Shown piece by piece: positions 25,476 through 38,250 of a DNA stretch of 64,000 nt. The stretch is taken from positions 1 to 64,000 of the forward strand of contig JAGHQL010000021.1 of the NCBI GenBank assembly GCA_020080175.1, given 5' to 3'. Below the pieces are notes generated by a model. It made no database searches, was not told the DNA's origin, and saw only the letters and a program-made list of their open reading frames with translations. The DNA comes from Glutinoglossum americanum (Eukaryota > Ascomycota > Geoglossomycetes > Geoglossales > Geoglossaceae). How positions within the stretch are numbered: the first letter of the stretch is position 1; every line of letters begins with the position of its first letter. The translations under genes were made by a program, and so were the position numbers.

Positions 25476-26203
25476 ATGCACTCTCATGGCGCGTGGTTAT
25501 ATTTCGTGAGCAGAGACGAAAGACCCGCAAAATATCCTTGTTTAAGAAATATATAAGATACATACATTGAGGAGTGGCTTTTCAGGAATACTGCCGAACA
25601 CACGGAGTGGATCTTTTGGTCTGACGGGATGATTGATTGGCGGTGTCGATCTTTTTGGTGGTTCGGCGGAAACCTGAAGGTCCAATAACCTAATAATAGA
25701 GAAGAATTATCCTGACGCGTATGTACTGGGCTGGTGATACCCTGGCCAGTTAAATAGTGGTCGGCGTGAGGGAGCAATTGGTGGGTGGATAAACGTAATT
25801 CGAGACTCTTTCCACTCCCAGATTCCCAACCTGGACAAGTGGGAAGAGGCATTTACTCTAACGAGGGGGGAGTGAGGGTTGAGGGTAACGAAGCACTTTT
25901 ATCCGTAGTTGGAGGGTTGGGGGTATGTAGGTGGATAGGACCTGTGAGCACGTATGTGCTGTGCGTATCGTGTGTTGCAGTGGGTTCTAAATAGGAGATA
26001 ATAAGGTGGCGACGACGGCGCGGGCGGGTGGGATCACCCAACCTCCGTCTGAAGGTGTGTGATATAAGTCCTTACGCACCCACCCCTCAAGGGCAAGCCG
26101 GCCGCGCCTCTCTATTCTATCTCCCTCGACATCGTAGCCGGCTCTTGCGCGCAGTCCCGCCCAAAAAAAAAGCCACCCTCCCCCCACCACCGGAGGACCC
26201 TCC
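25476..26203. other. Intergenic 3' of NUP170
   Basis: No gene recognised. The stretch from 26155 is rich in C-runs and A-runs adjoining the SINE-like element. Confidence 0.5.
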
Positions 26204-26447
26204 AAAAAAAAAGGTTCGGAGCGTCTCCTACATCCTCTTGTCGGCCTTCGGTGTCGAGATTTATTGCCCTGCACTTGTTAGAATGTTCTCTGCCGTGGTG
26301 TTTTGATGTTATGGCTTACGGATAACTTTGTACCTCCCCCTTTTTTATCCTTTCTTTGTTTGCGCTTATCGGGATTCGAACCGCGGACGTGCCGGACAAC
26401 TTGGAGTTTTTAAAGCACGAGGCCTACTTGCACCAAGTTGCCGGGTT
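26204..26447 (-). mobile_element. tRNA-headed SINE-like element, copy 1
   Basis: About 244 bp, read on the minus strand from 26447 to 26204. The head AACCCGGCAACTTGG resembles a Pol III A box, and about 55 nt later GGTTCGAATCCC matches the B-box consensus. A divergent middle follows, then a conserved 3' part (TTCTAACAAGTGCAGG, later GTAGGAGACGCTCCGAACC), ending in a T-run of nine, a natural Pol III terminator. A second copy with the same head, spacing, 3' part and T-run lies at 53721-53958 on the opposite strand. There is no acceptor-stem pairing, so it is not a functional tRNA gene. I see no clear target-site duplication. The family appears undescribed as far as I can tell, but I cannot search for it. 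Confidence 0.7.
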
Positions 26448-26810
26448 GACGGGGGGTGCGTTAACTCGGGTTATATGCCCTTCTGGGGGAGTGAATGTGT
26501 GGTGCGTGGATTTTTGCTAGAGGGACGGCACAACGCGTTGAATACTTATTCTTTTGCGCCATAAGATGTATCAGTAGTCTCGATATGGCGATCATATTCC
26601 CCTTTTGGATACGTTGGGGGCTTTGTTAGTTATTGCACATACTCGCATATACGTGAATTGTGTTGTTTGCATTGCACACCGTGAGCATGTTTATCGCGAA
26701 AATGGGTAAAGCTTCATCAGGTTCTTTACTATATGTAAGCGAACGGTATTAAGCACGCCCGACACCATAAACCGCTAAAGGATCTGAGGATCGAAAGCGC
26801 AAGCTAACTT
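26448..26810. other. Intergenic, 3' flank of the CMD gene
   Basis: AT-richer sequence with no gene recognised. Confidence 0.5.
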
Positions 26811-27539
26811 TCATACACCAGTCCCCAAATCAGTCTCCCTCAATCTCGCTAGCATGCTCTTGATCCCAGATAGCCCTGCTTCCACCTGCTCAACATACCC
26901 CTCCATTCTCTTGGCCTGCTCTTTCAACACCTCAGGAGATGTGGCCGTCGATCTCGGCGATGACACGTTTGGCACATTCGATATCCTCGCCGACAGGCAA
27001 TCCTCGCTGCCATTCTTCTCTCCTACATCCAACGCCACCAGGAACCTAGACACGCAATTATACGCTGCCACCGTTGCTGTGATCTCCACGACCTGCTGGT
27101 CTGTGAACAGGGACTTTAGCTTATCAAAGACAGCCTGCGGCACAGCAACGTGCTTGGTCATTGCGTCTGTGTAGTCCACCACCGCCATCTGCTCTTTCGT
27201 CAATCCTCCCCATCCCTTTCCCTTTAGCGTGTCCATTGCTTCGTCGGACAGACCGGCCGCTTGAGCTAGCGGCGCATGGTGAGCCCATTCGTACCATGCC
27301 CTGTTTAGCACCGCGACGCGGCACATACATATCTCTCTGACGGCAGCGTCGAGAGTCGTTCTGGTCCGTATGGTACCAAAGAAAGCGTTCCAGCCATCCG
27401 CCACTAGAGGGGAGTGAAGTAGGGCGCGATCTAGCTCCAGGAGAGGCCTAGGCGATCTCCGAGCCCTTATGCGAGAGACAATTGCATCTTCTTCAGGAGT
27501 CTTGGTCTCTATTGGGTCTGAAACGTAAGGAAGACGCAT
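26811..27539 (-). CDS. Carboxymuconolactone decarboxylase (CMD/AhpD-like) family protein
   Basis: Single exon, 242 aa from the ATG at 27539 (MRLPYVSDPIETKTPEEDA), the start typical of fungal CMD proteins. An upstream in-frame extension of 49 residues begins at 27686 but lacks family similarity. The AhpD/CMD helix is visible as REICMCRVAVLNRAWYEWAH, with Cys and His residues at the positions used for redox or decarboxylase chemistry, and later QQVVEITATVAAYNCVSRFL. After the domain there is an unusual C-terminal extension of about 65 residues with a heptad-like, charged helix (LKEQAKRMEGYVEQVEAGL). The substrate is unknown; fungal members occur as stand-alone peroxidase-like proteins and in secondary-metabolite clusters. 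No cluster partners are adjacent. Confidence 0.8.
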   Translation of the reverse strand: MRLPYVSDPIETKTPEEDAIVSRIRARRSPRPLLELDRALLHSPLVADGWNAFFGTIRTRTTLDAAVREICMCRVAVLNRAWYEWAHHAPLAQAAGLSDEAMDTLKGKGWGGLTKEQMAVVDYTDAMTKHVAVPQAVFDKLKSLFTDQQVVEITATVAAYNCVSRFLVALDVGEKNGSEDCLSARISNVPNVSSPRSTATSPEVLKEQAKRMEGYVEQVEAGLSGIKSMLARLRETDLGTGV

Positions 27540-30500
27540 TGCATCGACGTTTGCGTTTCTCGAAAGTTGAGGACGAATGACGGCCCGTTCAGGATTGCCG
27601 ATCCTTTCTAGGACTAAGCAGGTTAGTGAGCGTATGAGCGTATCGCAAATGACGTGGATTCCTGCACGAAAGAGAGGAATATTCACCTTCGGATTCTATA
27701 GTTCCCAGACAATGGTCTGTTTCGGCTGAGGGTGTTCCTCGGTGGGGGTTGAGGATTTACCCCGCGACATGCTTGACAACAAACCCCCGTCTCCAGAAGC
27801 AGGAAACAACGCATCGTGCAACGCATCAACGCACAGTTTGAACTACCTAACCGCCAAGAGAGTCAAAACAAGACTGGGTTCCATTCCACTTGCTCTTCGT
27901 TTTGTAGTAATTAACTCCATGCGGATCTGCCGGTCAATCCTTCCAGTTAGAGAGGGCCAATTCCGGGTGTTCACCGCCTTATTGGGCAGGACAGGGTCTG
28001 CCGCATCGTGCTCATACTCAATACGGCGGTTGTATCTTCGTTATGAATTTAGGCCTGGGAACTGGAACCGAAGCAAAAACGTGTTCACGAATCTCGAATG
28101 TTCCGGGCGAGTCGGAACATTTTACGAATCCAGTGGCGTTTCCTCGCTCCCTGCAGCTGGAAACCCCTTCTTGAGTTTTTGAGCGTCTGGCGCCAGATAA
28201 GGGCAAGGATACAGCCATCCTTAGGCACCTCCGATCTGACAGGCAATTAGCCCGGTCAAGTTGCACAACATCATCCCTCATGCAAGCCATCATTCGACGG
28301 GGGTTAGTGATGGGTTTTTAGCCCACAGAACAGCTAATACGAGCTTTTGGAAAGGTAGTTTATTTGCTGGGCTTCTTGAGCCTTCAGACTCAAACACGTC
28401 AGCAGACTCTCTGGTCGCCCACATTTGCCTTGCCTTGTTGTCCGCACGTTTTTGCCATGCGATGCGATGTCAAGGTGCCACTGCAACAGGGCAACGTCAA
28501 TAGCACCGAGACAGGCCCTAAGAACGGAACATATCTGCGGGATGTACTTGTACCGTGCAACGAACCTCTACATAGCAACTAGTTCGTCCAATTCCTGCGG
28601 CACTCCCATAGGCGGCTACGTAATGTGTTAATATCGTTCCAGTATTGCCAAGGCGGCTTCACTGGAGAAACGATACCGGGAATACAATCGCTTCTTGAGA
28701 ACCCTCTCCAAGCACCCTCAAGCCGGCACCATCCTGCACCTGCCCTGGGGTTGGCCCCGGCTCGTTCATAGGACCCTTTTATTCGGGTATGCTTCGATAG
28801 CCTTTGGTTGGCCTTCTGCTCCAGGGGGCCTGTATTCTTACTACGCAGGATAGTATGATCTGAGTCACGTTTCAGCCCAGGCAAGTGAAAAGCAAACATA
28901 AAAGCAAAAAACAAAATTTACAAAAACAAAATATAGTAGTTGAAATCCAACTTTTCGGGGCAAGCAACGGAGAGACGGACCGAGGCGGATCATAATTTCC
29001 TTGCTCGGCCCTCTTCAACCAAGGTGCCGGGATTTCTGCGAGCTAAGCTTAGAGAAGGATAACGTTTTGCGCCATCTAGTGTGTTGGGAAAATAGCAATC
29101 CGTCTTGCAGATCAGATTATGACATTGACCATTTTCCATTACACAAAGCACTGACTTACAGGCTATCCCAGCTTCTTGTGCTGTCAGATTGCCGAGTATT
29201 GCGTTACTTACTTTGCCCTATTGGTTGGATTTGAAAGGTCTGCGGTGGTTAGATATTCCCGTAATATGCTTTATGGGTACTGGGTATGGGTTGGCTGTTC
29301 GATAGACAAAAGGTCTGAACGGCTTTGTGAAGCGGGTGGCCCCCTGATTAGACAGGGTCAACTTTCTTCGATAATCCGTCTAAGAGAATAGAACGGGTTG
29401 AAATGACGACCCGTCTCTCCTGAACTGTAGGGGTTTCACCTACTCTTGGATGCACAATTGTCACCACTAGGCCTCATAGAGTTTGCCCAAGCATCCTAAA
29501 GTTAATTCACGTGGCTACGCTTGGAATAAGCTACGAATGAGGCATTTCTCCGGAAACAACCTGTGAGAGTAGGTGGTTGTTATCATGGTATCGTATCAAG
29601 ACTTCCAAAGCAAAAGAGGGGTTTTTGTTGCATAGTCAGATGTCAACGGGCCCTAGTAGGCAGCGGCCACAAATGCCCACTATTTGAGGGCAAGCCCAAT
29701 AAGCGTGCGTAGTCAGCTCTGCACACTTTTGGCCAGTGCATAATGCGGGATGATGGCGCATCTGTTGTCCAGAATTTCCCAAACAACCTCGGCAGCTGGT
29801 CTGAGAGAGGCCACTCATGTTTTTCCACCGCGCTTTGATGTCGCACAACCATTGAACACGAGTGTTCTGCAATCCTTGCCACCCCTGCAGGATGCGTTTG
29901 ATGACTCCGTTTTGATGCTATGCTTTTTCAGGCGGTCGTGGAGAACAGGCTTCGACACGTCGGAAAGTTCAGCATCAATCAACCCATGAAGCTGAACTGC
30001 TGCGAATCATGTTCAAGGACGCTGAATGAGATGGGATCACCGCACCATAGCACTGGTGGATGGGACGCCACCCATCCTCATGGCAGCTTGCCCTTCCTCG
30101 TCTACGAGAGTAACCGAGTTCCAAGGAGAGTTGCCAGCCCTTTCGGAATCCCTGGGACGTGATAGCAAAACAGCACTGCTAAGATAATTCCGTCATGTAG
30201 CACAAACCTTTCCCAGCAATTCGGTCCCCTTTGACCTCTACCCGTTCCGGTGGCGTGGTAGCTCATCCTTGACCCGCCTCCCTGGGGAGTTAGAATCGCC
30301 GGGAAATTCGGGGAACGAAACTTTCTTTTCCCAGTGGTCTAGGATGTCTGATGTCGCACATCCGCTGGGAGCTTACCCTAAAGTATTGTCTGAGCGCTGA
30401 GCGCGATTGTGCCATTGAATGTCAGGGTCATGATATGTCATTTAGTAGGGAACCTGTCTACGTGCTAGGCACTAGCTCCCGCATCATTGGGCAGCGCACA

Positions 30501-31450
30501 ACCGGGATTGAATAGCCTTAGCGGCCGTGTTGCCCCAGAACTTACCGTAATAGAGTATGTACTTGGGGGGTAGACGAAAGTCTCTGCCTAGCAACCATAC
30601 ATTCGCTTGCGCGTTGCTGGGCAGAGACTTACCCTCGCCCCCCGAGTACATGGCGTGCGCCGCGGCTTCTGAGAGACTGGGTGACCAAGACTCCTGTTTC
30701 CCAAAATCAGCGCGGGGTGGCTCAGCACAGAGAAGCAGCTGGGCTATGGGCTGTCGCGGCTGCAAAAAACGAGCACCACAGCCTGGCAATCTTAAGAGGC
30801 CAACGCATCGTAAGGCGAAAGAACAGCGTGGACACCGAACGGGGGATCAATGCCTAGACAGCAATGACAACCGACCAGTCTTCGCCGTGGATTGCATACA
30901 TACTACTTGCTGCACCTCCTATTATCAGATGATTTGTTTTGTTCGTTCGTTCGCGGATTTGGGGGTTCCATTATCTCTGTTGCATCCCGATTCGCTCCAA
31001 GTGGTCCCCGACCCGGGCACCACGTAGGACGAACCTTCTGACTTCCTGACGGCTGACAACAACTGGTTGATTCATTCCTTGTGCTGGATCGTCGGGTCAT
31101 GGGAAGGTATCTCCCAACATAGCCAATAGCGATGGGATAGCCTTTCCCAATGTTCGAAGTCCCTGGTTCCTTGAATGGTTTTGAAAAACCCGTTAATTCC
31201 AAGCTTTTCCATTACGCCCTGCTGCACTAGCCTGACCGTTAATTTTCCTTGGCTATATTGAAAGCCTTCCCATCTCGGTTGGCACGTTCTGAAAGTATTG
31301 CGTTGAGTAGAAGGGTTTTGGAAGCTCGAAAGGCGAATATAGCTACTGGATTGCAGCTCGGTCTCCTCACCACATGGCGTACAAATCTACCCCGAAAATC
31401 CGCAAGACTCAATGACCAACAGAGGGAGACTGACAATTGCTAAACTATAG
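27540..31450. other. Gene-poor 3.9 kb region
   Basis: Open frames are short, on both strands, and lack conserved motifs. A minus-strand stretch at 29636-29872 has Cys/His spacing faintly like the zinc-binding end of a reverse transcriptase (CTGQKCAELTTHAYWACP), suggesting a decayed LINE, but this is weak. An imperfect hairpin lies at 30557-30651. Otherwise I see nothing definite. Confidence 0.5.
30557..30651. repeat. Imperfect foldback hairpin, 39 bp arms
   Basis: Left arm 30557-30595 and right arm 30613-30651 pair over 31 of 39 positions with a 17 nt loop. Most of the mismatches are transitions or cluster in the middle of the arm. Not associated with any coding sequence. Confidence 0.75.
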
Positions 31451-33090
31451 CAATCCGAATTCTGACACAGCGTCGCTCGACAGCGGTCTCATGCGTACGG
31501 TGACTATCCACGACCGTCAGTTTCAGCAGTACGCCCTCGAGAACTCCATATATTTCGCTCCTGTTGATGAAGTGAATCACACCCAGCTTTTCATTCGTGA
31601 TAGGAGATGTGAGCCCAGGAATTGACTTGGGCGTTCATAGGATGAGGCAGAGAGGTTAAATATCCAACACAACGTGCTCAGCAGAGCCTTCGATGGACGG
31701 TTGATCTTTCCTCCCATTGCGGAACCAAAGAAAATCCTTGATTGTGGGTATGGCTCCGGTTCTTGGGCCATCGAGGTTGCGGAAGAGTACCCGGAGTGTG
31801 AGGTGAATTATGTTCTTCCGCATGTTCGAAGATGCTCTGACACTGTAGGTGAAAAAGGTCATTGGGATTGACATCTCCTCTCATATGAAGCCTGAAGAGA
31901 CACCGCAAAATCTGTGGCTACAGGTAAGGCCAAGCTCAATCCCTGGGTCTCCCCGACAACCCTCTTTAGCCACCGAGCGGAAACTGGGAGGCTCGAAGCG
32001 GTTGCACGCCTGACTTCAAATGTTATAGCTTGGCCAGGGGGAACCTTGGTGCTAAGAAATTATAAAACCGATAGATCTGTGCTTTTGAAGGAGAAAAAAC
32101 CGCACTCACCCACCTCGACAACGTCATGTCTGACCCGAGCGCAAATTCTTGTCCTAGAGAAAGGCTGACATGATCCGTTACGAAGTTCGACGATCTGAAC
32201 CAAAGTTTCACCTTTAATCCGAACGAATTCGATCTCGTACAATCGAGACTAATGGCAGAGGGTATCAATGGAGAGAGATGGCCCACTTACATACAAGACA
32301 TGGTAAAGTATGTATGCTTTTGCAGGACACGTTAAGCATTAAATGTCAAACAAGTTCCGCACTCTTATCGAAGCTATCACCTTCGGTATTAGTGAGACTG
32401 ACTATGATTTTGCAGAGTGCTGAGGCCAGGAGGATGGCTTCAGATGGCCGAGATATACTACAACTGTCAATCCGTACGAGCCGTCAGCAGCCATTACCAA
32501 ACTTATCTGACAGGGAACAGGATAACGGGACGCTGACCGACCAACATGCGCTTCGCCAGTGGAGCACAAAATACATGAGCGCCTTAGATAACGTGAAGGA
32601 TGTTAGAGCGCCGCTACAACTGAGCATAATGATGAGGGATGCCGGCTTGGTCGACATCGAAACCCACACGATTCAATTGCCGCTTTGCGGTTGGTCAAGA
32701 GGTATCTTCTATTTAGGGGGAACGAACCTCCATGCTTTTCCGTGTGGCTTCCGTTTGCAGGCTTGTGCATTTCTTTCGCGTCTGAACCAGGGTACAAGCG
32801 TTCAAGCTTACACGCATTGTCATGGCAGATACAAAACAGCGAGAGATCGGCGAAATAAACCAAGAGAACGTGAGCAAGTTACTCGGCTCTCTTTCCTTGT
32901 TTCCGTTCACCCAACGGTTACGTATGGCCAAAGAGCAGTGGCTCGTGTTGATAGCGCACGCTCGTAGAGAAGCTGATAATCCAGCTTTCAAGGCGTACTT
33001 CCCTTTGTAAGTGGCAAAACCTCGAAATCATAAAGCATTTGACACTGACTGCGAAGGTACATATGCATTGGAAAAAAGCCTGGAGGCTGA
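31451..33090 (+). CDS. LaeA-like SAM-dependent methyltransferase, first exon unresolved
   Basis: Eight exons join in frame: 31451-31571, 31641-31802, 31858-31923, 32186-32307, 32416-32473, 32521-32701, 32844-33006 and 33057-33090, giving about 302 residues plus an unplaced N-terminus. Motif I is KILDCGYGSGSWAIEVAE, followed by the acidic strand VIGIDISSHMKPEE, then FDLVQSRLMAEGINGERW, and post-I motifs VLRPGGWLQMAEIYYNC. The C-terminus PFTQRLRMAKEQWLVLIAHA and LYICIGKKPGG is typical of this fungal family, which includes LaeA-related regulators and tailoring enzymes. The 31451 boundary is a splice acceptor (ctatag); no convincing upstream exon with ATG was found within 400 bp, so either it lies farther away or was lost. 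No biosynthetic cluster adjoins it. Confidence 0.78.
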
Positions 33091-34105
33091 GGCCTGGAGG
33101 CTGGCCTGTTGTGGTTAATAATAGAGACGGAGCTGGCGATCCATACTTTTGCAAGCAATTAAAAAACGAGAAAGGGGAACATGCTTGAGTACCTCTCTTT
33201 CTGAAGACACTCATACCAATGATGATGTTCCACGTTTGTTTTCGCACAAACTTGGTCGATAGGCTGAGCAAGAGACATGAACCCTTACTTTGACCATTGC
33301 CACGGCAGTGCTCCCAATGCCACACGAAGGCAGAAGCGCAGACTTAGGTTGAACCCGTCCGTTGGCAACTTCGAGACGTACAGACCAGTCCATGAGGGGC
33401 AGTCAGGGAGGGCAGTTGCACGGTTTTCACTAAGCGCTAGCCCAATTCAAGCCGTATCTGGATATGTAGGTATGGATAGCAAGACAGGATTGCTCGTAGC
33501 AATATTCTCATGTCATTTGCCCAACCTAGTCGGGGTAGCTCTCGAGGTCGGAAACTCCAATTCCCACCAACCACTAGTCTTAGTTGATGTAGATTCATGC
33601 AACGAGCCGAAGGTCATTGGATATCTCAAAGCCGGTACATCGCTGCAAAAATAGAGGGTTATTAGCCAGCAAGAGAGAATTTTCTGTTGTATGTGCCTCG
33701 TCACCGAAATGGTTGCAAACAAGCATGTAAACAGAGCTGGCTAGCACAATTTGGGCAAGATAATCGATAGCCTTTGTAGTTATACTCAAGGGAAGTCTCG
33801 ACAAGGTCGTAAGTAGGATTTGTCCTGAGTTTTTTTGCCGAGTGCCAGCACATCGCCCTGCGTGGCGCAAAAGTGAAGTTCAGACCTCATTACCAGTCTG
33901 TCGGGTCCTCTTGGGTTCGAACCAAAGAAGGGAAACAACAGCCGGGGGTCAAAATTACTCGCATGAACTCGCGGTCACATTACTTCGCGCTATAACTCCA
34001 CCGACCTCCCGAAAAGTTCTCCGGCACCCCAAACTCACAGCTTTACCGTTCCCCGCATTGCAGTACATCAATCGCACGGCACTACTGATTGGGGATTCGG
34101 CAAAT
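33091..34105. other. Intergenic methyltransferase to KRR1
   Basis: A 125-codon plus-strand open frame at 33277-33654 has no recognisable similarity and unremarkable composition; I do not call it a gene. The last 250 bp should hold the KRR1 promoter. Confidence 0.5.
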
Positions 34106-35360
<1,255 letters not shown>

Positions 35361-35908
35361 CCAGTTTTCGACAGCATATTATTGGAGTGCGCTTGCTGCA
35401 TTTAACGTGGGAGGAGTCTGGATTGCTTTGTGCTACAACGATCTGCCTAGGTTACATAGGATATATTCCACGCCTCGTGCCCTAGCTTGGAGCCATTGCA
35501 CATAAAGACCGGGAGCACACGCTGGGAGGCTTGGCGCAGCGATGGCTCATCTTATATATACTCCGGTAGCTTTTACGGCTTTTATCTCGTAGATATCCGC
35601 GGTTGCTCTGTTGTACCCCGGATGTGCGTGCATACGTGCACACGTAAACTTGGCCATCGTCACACACGTCCAAAAACAGGGCAATATAAAAGGCAAAAAA
35701 TCTTTGTTCCTGGAAGAGCTTCTGATTGCGCACTATTCCCAGAGTGGTAGTTTCGGCTCTTGTGCCTCGGCACATTTGTCCCCCGGAGTCAGGAATTTGT
35801 CTCCGCATGCCCACCCTATAAAGTATAAAATCTTCACTCCCTCGCAGTCATTGCCTTAGATAACCTCCCCTCTCGCTCAAACCTCTTGAGATACTAAATA
35901 TCTCCGAG
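35361..35908. other. Intergenic KRR1 to nitronate monooxygenase gene
   Basis: 3' UTR then promoter. An ataaagtataaa element lies near 35818, about 90 bp before the next ATG, and could serve as a TATA box. Confidence 0.45.
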
Positions 35909-37262
35909 ATGGCCTCTCCGCGTAAGTCGCATAGTCCATCTCCCTATATTTCCCTATGTTTCCCTAACAGTTCCACAGAGCAAATTCGCACCGCGGCTAC
36001 CGATCTATTGAAGATTAAACATCCTGTCCTTCTGGCGGGAATGAACGTCGCCGCAGGCCCTAGGCTCGCAGCAGCAGTCACTAATGCCGGGGGTCTCGGC
36101 GTGATAGGCGGGGTTGGGTATACACCTGTATGTCGGGTGGCTTCCTGATCCAATTTTCTGCTAATAAAATTTCAAGGATATGCTACGAGAGCAAATTGCA
36201 GAACTGAAAGGCTATCTGATCGACAAGAATGCACCATTTGGCGTCGATCTGTTATTCCCTCAAGTTGGTGGAAATGCGAGAAAGACAAAGTACGATTCTG
36301 TTCCTCCATCATAACGTTAACCTAATAAGTGCCGCTAAATTGAGCCGCTATTTACACGTTTGGAACACGGCACTGTTATTTAAGATACACTGACGATGCT
36401 GTTTGTAGCTACGACTACACAAAAGGCAAGCTTGATGAACTCGTAGAGATCATCATTGAGAGCGGCACTAAGCTCTTCGTGTGCGCCATTGGTGTGGCTC
36501 CTCGCCATATCGTCGACCGGCTGCACGAAGCTGGGATAGTGTACATGAACATGATAGGGCATCCAAAACATGTGCAGAAGTGCCTTGATGCTGGCGCAGA
36601 CATAATCTGCGCACAAGGCGGCGAAGGGGGCGGCCACACTGGCGATGTTCCTACCACCATCCTTATCCCAACTGTGGTTCAGCTCTGCAAGGGCAAGAAG
36701 AGCCCATTGACAGGCCAGGATGTTCTAGTCATTGCTGCGGGTGGCCTGTTCAATGGTCAGAGTTTGGCTGCGGCGTTGATGTTCGGCGCAAGTGCCGTGT
36801 GGATTGGCACACGATTCGTCCTTTGCGATGAGGCCAATGCGCCGAAGGCGCACCAGGAAGCTGTGCGGACGGCCGGATTCGATGATAGTATCCGGACCAT
36901 CATCTTCACTGTATGTTGACCATCTTCTTTGAGGCTTCCTAGGAGTATTGTGACTAAAAGGCCAAAACAAGGGTCGGCCTCTCCGCGTCCGAAAGAACCC
37001 CTATATCATGAACTGGGAAAATAACCGTAAGGAGGAAATCAAAAGGCTCACTTCTCAGGGCAAGATCCCCGTTGAGCACGATTTTGAGACACTTGGTGAC
37101 GATATTGATGATGAAACTCTTGACAACGCCCGTCCTTTCCTTCTTGGCAAAGTCGCCGCTGTTGTTAATGAGAGGAAGCCTGCAAAAGCTATTGTGGATG
37201 AAATGGTCTCGGAGGCGGTTGTATGGCTACGGAAGGGGAATACGATGATTGCGAAGTTGTAG
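35909..37262 (+). CDS. Nitronate monooxygenase / 2-nitropropane dioxygenase family
   Basis: FMN-dependent TIM-barrel enzyme that oxidises alkyl nitronates. Five exons: 35909-35921 (13 nt), 35979-36127, 36177-36289, 36409-36910 and 36972-37262; 355 aa. The tiny first exon encodes MASP and joins to QQIRTAATDLLKIKHPVLLA. Flavin-binding and barrel motifs: GMNVAAGPRLAAAVTNAGG, LGVIGGVGYTP, APFGVDLLFPQ, the conserved Gly-rich AQGGEGGGHTGDVP with the His proposed for catalysis, VIAAGGLFNGQSLAAALMFG and GASAVWIGTRF. It is the fungal class with the long C-terminus (RPLRVRKNPYIMNWENNR and a helical tail). Related proteins include enoyl reductase-like FMN enzymes, so the substrate is not certain. Confidence 0.9.
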
Positions 37263-37640
37263 GGGACGCACAGGGATTTGTCAAATGGGTTTTCTCTTTC
37301 CCCACTTTCCTTCGATGTGTATTACAACCCGTAAATTTACATATCCTTTACTAGTATTATATGGATTGGATGCTTCTATTGAGTGAAGGGATAGGAAGGT
37401 ATTTGCGTCAAGATATATAAAGATGATCGCATCATGGCCCCCTAGTAGAGTACGATTAGCTTCCGACGTAGCGGAGTGGAGAACCGTAGATACTCTACGA
37501 TTGCCAAAACGGGCCGGTGCATATTGCCTTGGGATGCCACTGCTCAATCGGATCTGGGGGCCGTCCCCTCCAGTGGTCCGATAAGTTTCTCGGGGAAGGT
37601 AAAGGAATCATAAAAGCGTAATACTATATTCTCAAAGTAT
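37263..37640. other. Convergent intergenic region
   Basis: Shared 3' flank of the nitronate monooxygenase (plus) and AIM41 (minus). No gene seen. Confidence 0.5.
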
Positions 37641-38250
37641 CTACTCCCTCTTATGTACTATCTCTTTCACCACTCTAGCCACGTCTCCCCTATCCACCGG
37701 CTTTGCCCCCAACTCCCCCCTCTCTCCTAAGAGATTTTCTAACACAGCCCCTATGTCCACCTTTTCTCCACCGCTTCTCAATCTCTCTACTACATCCTCT
37801 ACTGCTTTCCTTATCTCAGCCTCACTCACAACCTCGACCTGCCCCAGATATTCTTCCAGTATCTTCCCCTGAAGCTCTTCCTTGTCCGCTAAATCTGGGC
37901 GCTGGTGCGTTTTGAATTCGTCTGCGGCAGTTTTTGCTGCTGCGGTGCGCTTGCGAAGAAGAGCGAGGAGCTGGATATCTTTATTGATGGGGGATTTGGT
38001 TTTCGAGAGGTTGGTGACCTCCGTAAGGATACTGCGTAGCACGGAGAGGCGGTTGGTGTCTTTAGCTCGCATTGCATCTTTGAGATCGGAACTAGCAATG
38101 AACTATTAGCATGGTGGTTACTAAACCAAGGGGTCAACATTACCGTAGCTTAAGTAGCAGAGGAGCACCGGGTGTACCGCCGGCAGGTAACGACGTGGAA
38201 TAAAAACGAAGGTGTGCCCCAAAAATATGGGCTGCTGGTCGAGTGATCAT
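37641..38250 (-). CDS. AIM41: Mitochondrial YqeY/GatB-like protein Aim41
   Basis: Two exons, 38250-38144 and 38091-37641, give 185 aa. The N-terminus MITRPAAHIFGAHLRFYSTS is a typical mitochondrial presequence. The YqeY domain follows: LLKLRSDLKDAMRAKDTNRL, SVLRSILTEVTNLSKTKSP, ELQGKILEEYLGQVEVVSEA and EIRKAVEDVVERLR, ending with GAKPVDRGDVARVVKEIV. The YqeY fold is shared with the tail of GatB amidotransferase subunits and is thought to bind tRNA, but the function of Aim41 is not established. It diverges from the cyclophilin gene with about 200 bp between start codons. Length agrees with fungal Aim41. Confidence 0.9.

Noticed and set aside
26365-26447. The SINE head as a functional tRNA gene
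   Set aside because: B box is good, but there is no acceptor stem and no convincing anticodon arm; the same head recurs with a conserved non-tRNA 3' module.
33277-33654. 125-codon plus-strand open frame
   Set aside because: Composition and lack of any motif fit chance; isolated between two spliced genes.
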